This document shows positions 51,701-58,938 of a stretch of 64,000 nucleotides of DNA, one piece after another. Location: NCBI GenBank assembly GCA_044508625.1, contig JBIQHJ010000011.1, positions 10,452 to 74,451 of the forward strand. Direction: 5' to 3'. Positions within the stretch are counted from its first letter, which is position 1, and every line of letters begins with the position of its first letter. A model generated the notes under the pieces. It saw only the letters and a list, made by a program, of their open reading frames with translations. It ran no database searches and was not told the origin of the DNA. The position numbers and the translations under genes were made by a program. This DNA is from Castellaniella sp044508625. Its GTDB lineage: Bacteria > Pseudomonadota > Gammaproteobacteria > Burkholderiales > Burkholderiaceae_B.

Positions 51701-52218
51701 TGGCCCCCTCGCGCGGGCCCCAGTGGATCGCCGGGGTGCTGGCTTCGGTGCGCCCGCGCATGACGCGCCGCGGCCGCATGCTGTATGCGCTGCTCGACGA
51801 CGGCACCGCGCAGGTCGAGGTGGCGATCTTCAACGAGCTCTACGAGCAGTACCGCCAGCGCCTCAAGGAGGACCGCCTGCTGGTGATCCACGGCCGGGTC
51901 AGCCACGACGATTATTCGGGCGGCCTGCGGGTCTCGGCCGACGATCTGTACGATTTGCAGCGCATCCGCGAATCGCGGGCGCAGTCGCTGCGCCTGGCCC
52001 TGCCGGAGGCGGCCGACGTGCGCATCCTGCGCGAGCTGCTCGAGCCCTGGCGCGCGCAGCCGGGCGAGGGCGTCCCGGTCGAGATCCGGCTGCGCCGGCC
52101 CGCGTTCTCGTGCGCATTGCGGCTTGGCGAGGACTGGCGCGTGCGCATGGACGACGAGCTGATCGCGGGGGCGCGCCGCTGGCTGTCCGCCGACAATGTG
52201 CAGGTGAACTACGGATGA
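48736..52218 (+). CDS. dnaE: DNA polymerase III subunit alpha
   Basis: DnaE is the replicative polymerase. The 1160-residue protein starts with a PHP domain (HLRAHSEFSVVDGIARI, LALTDLGNLFG). The C-family palm domain holds VGPGRGSGAGSLVAY and the acidic PDFDVDFCQDNRERVIDYV. The fingers region includes GMHAGGVLIAP and QLESRGMKELLKDM, followed by FAGYGFNKSHSAAYAL, a helix-hairpin-helix part and an OB domain (WIAGVLASVRPRMTRRGRM). NQASLFDDDAG resembles a beta-clamp binding motif. It is DnaE1, not DnaE2. The stop overlaps the GT4 gene by four bases, tying the polymerase to the glycan cluster in one transcript. Confidence 0.97.
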   Translation: MTMNPDTPLFVHLRAHSEFSVVDGIARIPDLVGRAVAFGQPALALTDLGNLFGLIKFYKAARKAGIKPIAGCDAWLQNPADRDKPHRIVLLASGHGAYLALCELLSRAWTENGYRGRAELRREWLDGASGLIVLSGGRAGDVGQALEAGRAEEAAQLARRWAADFPGSFFIELQRAGFDGDEAYVQAAVRLAAAEGLPVVATHPIQFIERGDFRAHEARVCIAEGELLGNPRRVRRFTPEQYMPDSIEMARRFADVPSALANTVQIARRCNLTLELGHPQLPRFPTPDGVTLDDYLHELARQGLERRLVQLYPDEDERARRAPAYRERLELECKTIIGMGFPGYFLIVQDFINWGKSHGVPVGPGRGSGAGSLVAYSLGITDLDPLRYDLLFERFLNPERVSMPDFDVDFCQDNRERVIDYVKEKYGREAVSQIATFGTLGAKAVVRDVGRVLEMPYSVCDNLSKMIPFNPADPWTLDRTLAQEPAFKERYDSDEEIRALIDLARPLEGLTRNIGMHAGGVLIAPGKLTDFCPLYCQPGSESSVVSQFDKDDVEAAGLVKFDFLGLRNLTILDWAVRYVRQFNPGKRDFDLMSLPLDDPATYALLSEANTTAVFQLESRGMKELLKDMRPNTFEDVIALLALFRPGPLESGMVVDFVNRKHGRAEVDYFHPDLEPVLKSTYGVIVYQEQVMLISQIIGGYSLGGADLLRRAMGKKKPEEMAKHRVTFQEGAVAKGYDAELAAHLFDLMEKFAGYGFNKSHSAAYALISYQTAWLKVHHPAEFLAATMLSDMDDTDKVQVFWRDAVANKVAVLPPDINASAYRFEPVEDECTARGEPPRTIRYGLGAVKGTGQSAVEEILRAREAGGPFASLFDFCARVDRHTVNRRCIEALIRAGAFDTLEPNRAALIETLGSAIEAAEQAERNANQASLFDDDAGQVVAGELARVAPWDLQTRLTEEKTALGFYFSGHLFDAWRDEVRRVAPTPLARLAPSRGPQWIAGVLASVRPRMTRRGRMLYALLDDGTAQVEVAIFNELYEQYRQRLKEDRLLVIHGRVSHDDYSGGLRVSADDLYDLQRIRESRAQSLRLALPEAADVRILRELLEPWRAQPGEGVPVEIRLRRPAFSCALRLGEDWRVRMDDELIAGARRWLSADNVQVNYG

Positions 52219-53321
52219 GGCCCCTGCGCATCCTGCATGCCGAGGCGGCCACGGGGTTCGGCGGCCAGGAGCAATACATTTTTCGCCTGCTGCACGCCCT
52301 GCGGGCGCGCGGCCATCACGTGCAGGCCGTCTGCCAGCCGCATGCGCGCCTCGGGCCGGCCCTGCGCGAGGCCGGCTTCCAGGTGGACATCCTGGCCATG
52401 GACGGCGCCTGGAACCACCTCAAGGGTCTGCCGCGCCTGGTGCGCCTGCTGCGGCGCGGCGCCTTCGACGTGGTCAACACCCACAGCCGCCGCGATACCC
52501 TGCTGGTGGGGGCCGCGGCGCGCCTGGCCGGGGTGCCGCTGATCGTGCGCACCCGCCACCTGGCCAAGCCGGTGGGCTCCCTCCTGTCCTATACCCGCGT
52601 CCCCCGGCGCGTGATCGCGGCCAGCCAGTTCGTGCGCCGCCATCTCATCGAGCGCGGCGTGCCGCCGGGGCACGCGGCGGTGGTCTATCCGGCCGTCGAT
52701 TTCCCGGATCCCATGCCCGCCCCCGTGCTGCGGGCCGAGCTCGGCCTGGGGCCGGAGGCGGTGGTGGTCGGCAGCGTGGGCGTGCTGCGCAAGGAAAAAG
52801 GGCACGCCGAGCTGATCGAGGCCATGCGGCCCTTGTTCGCGCGCCATCCCGGCCTGCGCCTGGTCATCGTCGGCGGCGGCTCGCCGGCCCTGGAGCGCCT
52901 GCGGGACGAGGTCCGCGGCCTGGGCCTGGAGGGGCGCGTCCACCTGCTCGGCCAGCGCGGCGACGTGCCGGCCCTGCTGCCGGATTTCGACATCTTCGCG
53001 CTCGCCACCCACATCGAGGCCTCGGGCACCGCCTTCGTCGAGGCGGGGGCGGCCGGCCTGCCGGTCGTGGGGACGCGCGTGGGCGGCGTGCCCGAGATGA
53101 TGGAGGAGGGCGCCAGCGGCCTGCTGGTGCCGCTGTTCGACGTCCCGGCGCTGACCGGGGCGCTCGAGCGCCTGGTCGCCGATCCCGGCCTGCGCGCCCG
53201 CATGGGCGCGGCCGGGCGGCGTTATTGCCTCGACTCGGGCCGCTTCACCCGCGAAACCCTCGGCCGTGAGACCGAGGCCTGCTACCTGCGCTGGCTGGAG
53301 GAGCTCGCATGGCGTCCGTAG
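52215..53321 (+). CDS. Glycosyltransferase family 4 protein
   Basis: This retaining GT-B glycosyltransferase of 368 residues likely acts on LPS core at the cytoplasmic face. The N-terminal domain shows RILHAEAATGFGGQEQYIFRLLHALRARGH and VVNTHSRRDTLL. The C-terminal GT4 domain has VGSVGVLRKEKGHAELIEAM, LLPDFDIFALATHIEASGTAFVEAGAAGLPVV (E-x7-E-type) and GVPEMMEEGASGLLV. It starts within the dnaE stop and overlaps the following deacetylase by 13 bases. Order dnaE-GT-deacetylase-GT resembles the Bordetella LPS core locus beside dnaE, as far as I recall it. Confidence 0.9.
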   Translation: MRPLRILHAEAATGFGGQEQYIFRLLHALRARGHHVQAVCQPHARLGPALREAGFQVDILAMDGAWNHLKGLPRLVRLLRRGAFDVVNTHSRRDTLLVGAAARLAGVPLIVRTRHLAKPVGSLLSYTRVPRRVIAASQFVRRHLIERGVPPGHAAVVYPAVDFPDPMPAPVLRAELGLGPEAVVVGSVGVLRKEKGHAELIEAMRPLFARHPGLRLVIVGGGSPALERLRDEVRGLGLEGRVHLLGQRGDVPALLPDFDIFALATHIEASGTAFVEAGAAGLPVVGTRVGGVPEMMEEGASGLLVPLFDVPALTGALERLVADPGLRARMGAAGRRYCLDSGRFTRETLGRETEACYLRWLEELAWRP

Positions 53322-54145
53322 TCACCGTTCCCGTGCTCATGTACCACCACGTCCGCCCGGGCGGCGGCATGATCGCCACGACACCCGAGCATTTCGAGGA
53401 CCAGCTCCGCTGGCTGGCCAGGCGCGGCTACACCGCCCTGGGGGCCGACGAGTTCGCGCGCCACCTGCGCGAGGGCGGCGCGCCGCGCCGCTCGGTGCTG
53501 ATCACCTTCGACGACGGCTATCTCGACAACTGGGTGTACGCCGCGCCCCTGCTGCGCCGCTACGGGATGAAGGCGGTGGTGTTCATCGTCACCGGCTGGA
53601 TCGGCGACGGGCCCGTGCGGCCCCGCATGGGCGAGGGCGCGTCCCCGCCCGAGGCGCCCGAGCACCGGGAATGCGAGCGGCGCATCGCCGAGGGCAAGGC
53701 CGACGAGGTGATGCTGCGCTGGTCCGAGATCGAGGCCATGCGCGCGCAGGGCCTGGTCGAATTCCACTCGCACACCCATACGCACACCCGCTGGGACCAG
53801 ACCGATCCCGCGGGCAAGAACGCGCGCATGGCCGACGAGCTGGCCCAGTCCCGCGCCGCCCTGGCGCGGCGCCTGGGCGAGGCGTCGCCGCACCTGTGCT
53901 GGCCGCAAGGCTACTTCGACGCCGACTACGTGGACATCGCCCGGCGGGCGGGATTCCGCTACCTCTACACGACGCAGGCCTTCGGCCGCAACCTGCCGGG
54001 GGCCGATCCCCTGAACATCTACCGTTTCGCCGTCCGCGACACCACGGGCGCCTCGGTGGGGCGGCGCATCCAGGTGGCGGCCCATCCGCTGATCGGCCCC
54101 CTGTTCAACCGCTGGAAGCGCTGGAAGCGCCGCCTGCGCGCCTAG
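53309..54145 (+). CDS. Polysaccharide deacetylase (NodB/CE4 family), first copy
   Basis: This 278-residue metal-dependent deacetylase probably removes an N-acetyl group from a hexosamine in the LPS core or another envelope glycan. Motif 1 is LITFDDGYLDN (catalytic base and metal Asp), motif 2 HSHTHTHTRW, where the His pair is embedded in an HT repeat, and WPQGYFDADYVDIARRAGFRYLYTT is motif 3. There is no signal peptide, so it acts in the cytoplasm. The start ATG at 53309 has GGAGGAG upstream, inside the end of the preceding gene. Between motifs 1 and 2 is an extra charged segment (RPRMGEGASPPEAPEHRECERRIAEG when read through). Confidence 0.9.
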   Translation: MASVVTVPVLMYHHVRPGGGMIATTPEHFEDQLRWLARRGYTALGADEFARHLREGGAPRRSVLITFDDGYLDNWVYAAPLLRRYGMKAVVFIVTGWIGDGPVRPRMGEGASPPEAPEHRECERRIAEGKADEVMLRWSEIEAMRAQGLVEFHSHTHTHTRWDQTDPAGKNARMADELAQSRAALARRLGEASPHLCWPQGYFDADYVDIARRAGFRYLYTTQAFGRNLPGADPLNIYRFAVRDTTGASVGRRIQVAAHPLIGPLFNRWKRWKRRLRA

Positions 54146-54169
54146 CGCCCCCCTCATGAGCACGCAGCC

Positions 54170-54970
54170 ATGACCACGACGGCCTCGGACCCGCGCGGCA
54201 CGCCATCCGGGGATGGCCCGCGCCTGTCGGTCATCGTCATCACCCGGAACGAGGAATCCCATATCGGCGATTGCCTCGATTCCGTGGCCTTCGCCGACGA
54301 GATCGTCGTCCTGGATTCCGGCAGCACCGACCGGACCCGCGACATCGCGCGCGCGCGCGGCGCCCGGGTCGAGGTGTCGGCGGACTGGCCGGGATTCGGC
54401 CCCCAGAAAAACCGTGCCCTGGACCTCGCGACGGGCGACTGGGTGCTGTCCATCGATGCCGACGAGCGCGTGCCGCCCGAGCTGGCGCAGGCGATCCAGC
54501 GGGCAATCGCGGCGCCCGAGGCCGACGCCTACCGGATCGCGCGCCTGTCGAATTTCTGCGGCCGCTGGATCCGCCACAGCGGCTGGTGGCCGGATTACGT
54601 CCTGCGGCTGTTCCGCCGCGGGGCGGGGCGTTTCAGCGACGCGGCCGTCCACGAGCGGGTCGAGACGGCCGGCCGCGTCGGCACGCTGCCCGGGCATTTC
54701 CTGCACTATCCCTACGCCAGCCTGGAAGTCTTCATCGACAAGATCAACCGCTATTCGACCGAGGCGGCGTGCGCGGCCCATGCGCGCGGGCGGCGCACCG
54801 GCATCCTCGGGCCCTTCGGGCACGGCGCCTGGACTTTCGTGCGCCACTACGTGTTGCGGCGCGGCTTCCTGGACGGCTGGCAGGGCCTGCTGCTGGCCGG
54901 GATGGCGGCCACGGGCAGCTTTTACCGCTACGCCAAGCTGTACCGGCTCGGCCGCGGGCCGCGCGCGTGA
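54170..54970 (+). CDS. Glycosyltransferase family 2 protein, WaaE/KdtX-like
   Basis: This GT2 enzyme of 266 residues is like WaaE/KdtX, which adds beta-1,4-glucose to the first core heptose. It shows LSVIVITRNEESHIGDCLDSV, FADEIVVLDSGSTDRTRDIA, the DxD-type SIDADERVPPEL, and the WaaE hallmarks GPQKNRALDLATGDWVLSID, HSGWWPDYVLRLFRR, VHERVE and FLHYPYASLEVFIDKINRYS. The C-terminal hydrophobic stretch (FLDGWQGLLLAGMAATGSFYRYAKLY) probably anchors it to the membrane. It lies 24 bp after the first deacetylase. Confidence 0.9.
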   Translation: MTTTASDPRGTPSGDGPRLSVIVITRNEESHIGDCLDSVAFADEIVVLDSGSTDRTRDIARARGARVEVSADWPGFGPQKNRALDLATGDWVLSIDADERVPPELAQAIQRAIAAPEADAYRIARLSNFCGRWIRHSGWWPDYVLRLFRRGAGRFSDAAVHERVETAGRVGTLPGHFLHYPYASLEVFIDKINRYSTEAACAAHARGRRTGILGPFGHGAWTFVRHYVLRRGFLDGWQGLLLAGMAATGSFYRYAKLYRLGRGPRA

Positions 54971-54986
54971 TCGGGGCCGGCGGCCC

Positions 54987-55014
54987 CGATATAATCCGCC
55001 CATGATCCCCATCC
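54987..55014 (+). promoter_or_regulatory. -10/start module, copy A (predicted leaderless start)
   Basis: The block CGATATAATCCGCCCATGA, then T, then CCCCATCC, carries TATAAT (54990-54995) six bases before the ATG at 55002. The predicted transcript start coincides with the A of ATG. The same block occurs at 56929-56956 with one difference. No good -35 is visible, so promoter activity is an inference. Confidence 0.5.
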
Positions 55015-55769
55015 TCATGTATCACCAGATCGGAGAACCCAGTCCGCGCGGCACGCCTTACCGGGGCCTGACCGTGCATCCGCGGGATTTCCGGCGCCAG
55101 ATGCTGTGGTTGCGGCGGCTGGGCTACCGGGGCCTGTCGATGGCCCAGCTCATGCCCTACCTGCGCGGCGAAAAGCACGGCAAGGTCGTCGGCATCACCT
55201 TCGACGACGGCTATTGCAACGTGCTCGAGCACGCCGCGCCCATCCTCGAGGACTGCGGGTTCCATGCAACCAATTATTTCGTCGTCCGCCAGCTCGGCGG
55301 CTCGAACGTCTGGGACCGTGACGAGGGCGTGCCGCCTTCCCCGCTGATGGACGCCCAGGGCGTGCGGGCCTGGGTCGCCGCCGGCCACGAGGCCGGCTCC
55401 CACACCCTGAACCATCCCGTGCTGCCGCGCATCTCGCCCGAGCTGGCCGTCAACGAGATCCGCGATTCGCGCGACGCCCTCGAGCAGATCGCGGGCGCCC
55501 CCGTGGCCGCGTTCTGCTATCCCTACGGCAAGTTCACCCCGGCGCTCGCCGATTGCGTGCGCGAGAGCGGCTACGACAGCGCCACCACCACCGCGCGCGG
55601 GCTCGCCCGCCCGGACGACGACCTCTTTGCCCTGCCGCGCATCGCGGTGATGCGCTCCACGCTGCTGGTACGCTTTTTGCAGAAATGCCTGACCCGCCTC
55701 GAGGACGGCAAGCGTCTGCGTGCCGAGCGCGGCCTGCGGCCCGCGGCCGCCGACGGACCCCCATCATGA
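55002..55769 (+). CDS. Polysaccharide deacetylase (NodB/CE4 family), second copy
   Basis: This 255-residue deacetylase begins MIPILMYHQIGEPSPRGTPYRGLTVHP and has motif 1 GITFDDGYCNV, motif 2 AGSHTLNHPVLPRIS (canonical HTxxH) and motif 3 FCYPYGKFTPALADCVRESGYDSATTT. It is clearly related to, but distinct from, the first copy at 53309. It lacks the charged insert and has canonical spacing. The stop overlaps the next GT4 ATG at 55766. It is preceded by its own TATAAT rather than by a Shine-Dalgarno. Two different deacetylases in one cluster suggest two hexosamine targets. Confidence 0.9.
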   Translation: MIPILMYHQIGEPSPRGTPYRGLTVHPRDFRRQMLWLRRLGYRGLSMAQLMPYLRGEKHGKVVGITFDDGYCNVLEHAAPILEDCGFHATNYFVVRQLGGSNVWDRDEGVPPSPLMDAQGVRAWVAAGHEAGSHTLNHPVLPRISPELAVNEIRDSRDALEQIAGAPVAAFCYPYGKFTPALADCVRESGYDSATTTARGLARPDDDLFALPRIAVMRSTLLVRFLQKCLTRLEDGKRLRAERGLRPAAADGPPS

Positions 55770-56917
55770 CGGGACGCCCTGGCGGCCCCGCCCGCGCCCC
55801 GCGTGAACGCATGAAGATCCTCTATACCAACTTCCATCCCCGCGGCAGCGGCGGCCACGCCCCCTACATCATCAATCTGGTCCGGTCCTTCCATGGCGAG
55901 CACGAGATCGTCCTGGCGACCCCGGGCTCGAGCCGCCTGTTCGCCCTGGCCCGCCAGATTCCCGGCGTGCGCTGCGTGGACACGCCCTACAGCACCCGGC
56001 TGTGGCCGATGCTGGGCGAGGTCGGCCGGCTGCGGCGCCTGCTGCGCGAGGGCCGGTTCGACATCGTGCACGTCAACGGATCGGCGGATCACCGGCAGGC
56101 GATGCTGGCCCGCCTCGGGCTGCGCCATGCGCCCCGCATCGTCTGGACCAAGCACAACACCAAGCCGGTGGGCAGCCTCGGCAACCACATCCGCGCCCGG
56201 CTCGGCACGGACGGCGCCATCGGGGTGTGCGAGTTCGTCAGCCGCCAACTGCGCGCATCGCCTTACGGCCGCCGCCCCGTCCACACCATCCGCCTGGGGG
56301 TCGATACCGGCCATTTCGCGCCGCCATCGCCGCGGGCGGTGGCCTGTGCGCGCAGGGAATTGCTGGGCGAGCTCCCCGGCGACGCGCTGGTGCTGGGCAG
56401 CGTGGGCGGGACGGACCGCGACAAGGGCTGGCTCTTTCTCGTGCAGGCCGCGGCCCGCCTGCCCAGGGCCCAGCGTGCGCGCGTACGCATCCTGGTGGCG
56501 GGGGACCCGCCTCCGGAACCGCTGCGGCGCGAGGTCCGCGACCTGGGCATGGAGGACGCGGTGGTGCTCCCCGGGCAGGTGGCCGATGCGCGCCGGGTCC
56601 TGGCGGCCAGCCACGTGAGTTTCGTGCTGTCGCTGCACGAGGCGGGCTCCTACGCCGCCTGTGAGTCGCTGGCGATGGGCCTGCCGACCCTGGTTTCCGA
56701 CGCCGGGGGGCTGCCCGAGCTCGTGCGCCACGGGGTGGACGGATGGATCGTGCCGCGGGGCGACGTCGACGCCATCCATGCCTGGCTGCTGGAGAGACTC
56801 GAGGCGCCGTACGGACCCGGCTTTCCCAAGGCGGCGCGCGCCCGCGCGCTGGCGCTCTTTTCGCTGCCGGACTTCGCGCGCAAGACGATGGATTTTTACC
56901 GCGAGGTCTGCGCGTGA
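55766..56917 (+). CDS. Glycosyltransferase family 4 protein (core GT)
   Basis: This GT4 enzyme has 383 residues from ATG at 55766, which overlaps the deacetylase stop, or 368 from ATG at 55811, where the conserved N-terminus MKILYTNFHPRGSGGHAPYI begins. The nucleotide-sugar domain shows LGSVGGTDRDKGWLFLVQAA, VLPGQVADARRVLAASHVSFVLSLHEAGSYAACESLAMGLPTLV and GGLPELVRHGVDGWIV. The acceptor domain has IVHVNGSADHRQAML. I give the longer form because of the coupled overlap, but the shorter is equally possible. Confidence 0.88.
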   Translation: MTGRPGGPARAPRERMKILYTNFHPRGSGGHAPYIINLVRSFHGEHEIVLATPGSSRLFALARQIPGVRCVDTPYSTRLWPMLGEVGRLRRLLREGRFDIVHVNGSADHRQAMLARLGLRHAPRIVWTKHNTKPVGSLGNHIRARLGTDGAIGVCEFVSRQLRASPYGRRPVHTIRLGVDTGHFAPPSPRAVACARRELLGELPGDALVLGSVGGTDRDKGWLFLVQAAARLPRAQRARVRILVAGDPPPEPLRREVRDLGMEDAVVLPGQVADARRVLAASHVSFVLSLHEAGSYAACESLAMGLPTLVSDAGGLPELVRHGVDGWIVPRGDVDAIHAWLLERLEAPYGPGFPKAARARALALFSLPDFARKTMDFYREVCA

Positions 56918-56928
56918 GCGGACCCGGC

Positions 56929-56956
56929 CGATATAATCCGCCCATGAGCCCCATCC
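56929..56956 (+). promoter_or_regulatory. -10/start module, copy B
   Basis: The same 28-bp block as at 54987 with G instead of T at one position. TATAAT is at 56932-56937 and ATG at 56944, again six bases apart. It opens a 12-codon reading frame rather than the next full gene, and would serve the GT4 at 56987. Confidence 0.5.
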
Positions 56957-56982
56957 CCGCAGCCCTGGCGCAGGGCGCCTGA
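56944..56982 (+). other. 12-codon upstream reading frame (MSPIPAALAQGA)
   Basis: ATG at 56944 to TGA at 56980-56982 encodes 12 residues, ending 4 bp before the ATG of the following glycosyltransferase. It could be a leaderless leader peptide coupling translation to the GT, or a relict of a duplicated gene start, since its first codons copy those of the second deacetylase. No family match is possible at this length. Confidence 0.35.
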
Positions 56983-56986
56983 GCCC

Positions 56987-58180
56987 ATGTCCGATCCCGA
57001 GCCTCCCGCCGCCGGCTCCCGGCCCCTGGCGATCGCCTTCGTCGTCGATCGCTTCGGCGCGCGCTTCGGCGGCGCCGAGGCCTATGGCGTGGCGCTGATG
57101 CGCGAGCTGGCCGCCGCCGGCCATCGGATCACCGTCTTCGCCCGCGAGTACGACGAGGCTTGCGGCCTGGCGCTGCCCTACGTGCCGATCGCCGTGGGCC
57201 GGCACTGGCCGAGCTGGATCCGGGTCCTGCTGTTCGCGCGGCGCGCGGCGCGCGCGACGCGCACGGGCTTCGACATCGTCCATTCCCACATGAACGGCTG
57301 GTGCGGCGATGTCGAGGTGGTGCACGTGACGCCGGTGCGCTACCGCTGGCGCGTCCAGCCCATGCCGGCCGTCAAGCGCGCGCTCTCGCGCCTCAGCCCC
57401 CGGGTGCGGGCCTACCTGGCCCTGGAATCGCGGCGGGTCGCCGTGCGCCCGGGCCACCGGGTGGTGGCGGTGTCCTCGCTCATCGCCCACCAGTTGCTGC
57501 AGGCCTACGGCGAGCGCCTGCGCGTGCCCGTGATCCCGCCCGGGGTCTCGCCTCCCGACGCGGGGATCCCCGACCGGCGCGCGGCGGTGCGCGACGAGCT
57601 GAAGCTCGCCGCGGACGCCCACGTCTGCCTGCTGGTCGCGCGCAATCCCATGCGCAAGGGCCTGCCCACCGTGCTCCAGGCGCTCGAGCGCCTGCCCGGC
57701 GAGGTCCATCTCGTGGTGGTAGGGGCGAACGCCGCCGCCCGCGACGAGGTCCGCGGCGCGCCCGAGCCGGTGCGCGCGCGCGTGCGGCTGGTGGGCGAGA
57801 CCTCCGACGTGTCGCCCTATTACCAGGCCGCCGACTGCTACGTGCATCCCACCCTGAACGACAGCTTCGGGATGGCCCCGCTCGAGGCCATGTCGTTCGG
57901 CCTGCCGGTGGTGCTCAGCCCGGCCCCGTGGTGCGGGTTCGCCCAGTACGTGCGGGCGGGCGAGGACGCCCTGGTGATCTCGCATCCCGAGCGCGCCGAC
58001 GAGCTGGCCGCGGCCATCGAGCGCCTGCGCACCGATGCCGCCCTGCGCCGCACGCTCGCCGAGGGCGCCGGGCGGCTGCTCGGGCGCCACGCCTGGCCGG
58101 AGGTGGCGCGCCAGTACCAGGACCTGTATGCGGCCATCCTGCGCGAGCGGGGGGCTCAGATCCAGCCGCGCACCCAGTAG
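56987..58180 (+). CDS. Glycosyltransferase family 4 protein
   Basis: This 397-residue GT-B enzyme has the N-terminal motif IAFVVDRFGARFGGAEAYGVALMRELAAAGH, typical of heptose- or Kdo-region glycosyltransferases (RfaG-like), and VHVTPVRYRWR. The C-terminal donor domain shows LLVARNPMRKGLPTVLQALERLP, YYQAADCYVHPTLNDSFGMAPLEAMSFGLPVVLS and AGEDALVI. The final 25 bases overlap the convergent YdcF gene. A 12-codon frame precedes it. Confidence 0.9.
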   Translation: MSDPEPPAAGSRPLAIAFVVDRFGARFGGAEAYGVALMRELAAAGHRITVFAREYDEACGLALPYVPIAVGRHWPSWIRVLLFARRAARATRTGFDIVHSHMNGWCGDVEVVHVTPVRYRWRVQPMPAVKRALSRLSPRVRAYLALESRRVAVRPGHRVVAVSSLIAHQLLQAYGERLRVPVIPPGVSPPDAGIPDRRAAVRDELKLAADAHVCLLVARNPMRKGLPTVLQALERLPGEVHLVVVGANAAARDEVRGAPEPVRARVRLVGETSDVSPYYQAADCYVHPTLNDSFGMAPLEAMSFGLPVVLSPAPWCGFAQYVRAGEDALVISHPERADELAAAIERLRTDAALRRTLAEGAGRLLGRHAWPEVARQYQDLYAAILRERGAQIQPRTQ

Positions 58181-58938
58181 ACCAGCAGGCCGAGGTATTC
58201 CTTGACGATCGAGCGGCTGGCGTCGAGCGTGCGCATGTCGGGTTCCCAGAACGAAAAGTCCGGCTGCTCCGGCACCACGATCTGCGGCGGCGAGGGCGCG
58301 NNNNNNNNNNAGGGCGCGGCGATGGGCGCGAGGCCCATTTTCTGGAAGCTGCCCATGGCGCGCGGCATGTGCAGGGCGGAGGTCACCAGCAGGAACCGGC
58401 CGATCCCGAGGCGGCGCAGCACCTCGGCGGTGTAGACGGCGTTCTCGCGCGTCGTGAAGCTGCGGCCCTCCTGGATGATCGCCCACGAGGGCACCCCCCT
58501 GCCGCGCAGGGCCATGGCCATCATGTGCGCCTCGCTCTGGCCGCCATCCAGGGCCGCCCCCGAGACGATGATCAGCGGCGCGCGGCCCGCCTCGTAGAGC
58601 TTGAGGGCCGTCTCGGTGCGCGACACGGCGGTCGCGCGGTCGTAGGGCTCGAACCAGTTGTCGCGGTTGTTGGCCGTGTTGCCGCCGAGGACCACGATCG
58701 CCTGCTCCACGGGCTGCTGCTCGGCCTGGACGTAGGGATAGCGCTGCTCGAGCAGGCCTCCCGCCCACAGGGAGGACGTGGGCAGCGACCAGAACACCGC
58801 CCAGCCGATGGCCGCCGCCGCGATCAGGGTCGCGCTCTTGCGCCAGCGCCCCATGAACAGGAGGGCCGCCAGCACCAGCAGCGTGACGGAAAGATTGAGG
58901 GGGACGATCAGATTGGCCAGCAGGCTGGGGACATTCAT
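58156..58938 (-). CDS. YdcF/ElyC-type DUF218 membrane protein, interrupted by 10-N gap
   Basis: This protein has two N-terminal membrane helices (NLIVPLNLSVTLLVLAALLFMG and SATLIAAAAIGWAVFWSL) and a DUF218 domain (QAIVVLGGNTANNRDNW, RTETALKLYEAGRAPLIIVSG, SFTTRENAVYTAEVL, RFLLVTSALHMPRA). E. coli ElyC of this family affects lipid-carrier/peptidoglycan metabolism. The gap at 58301-58310 keeps the frame. Its flanks share the 8 bases AGGGCGCG, and collapsing gap plus overlap (18 bp) also keeps frame, giving GLAPIAAPSPPQIVV. It overlaps the GT9 stop upstream and the GT4 end at its own 3' end. Confidence 0.85.
   Translation of the reverse strand: MNVPSLLANLIVPLNLSVTLLVLAALLFMGRWRKSATLIAAAAIGWAVFWSLPTSSLWAGGLLEQRYPYVQAEQQPVEQAIVVLGGNTANNRDNWFEPYDRATAVSRTETALKLYEAGRAPLIIVSGAALDGGQSEAHMMAMALRGRGVPSWAIIQEGRSFTTRENAVYTAEVLRRLGIGRFLLVTSALHMPRAMGSFQKMGLAPIAAPXXXXAPSPPQIVVPEQPDFSFWEPDMRTLDASRSIVKEYLGLLVYWVRGWI
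58301..58310. other. 10-base assembly gap in the YdcF-like gene
   Basis: Ten N flanked on both sides by AGGGCGCG (58293-58300 and 58311-58318). This is consistent with a short contig-end overlap rather than missing sequence. Confidence 0.8.
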
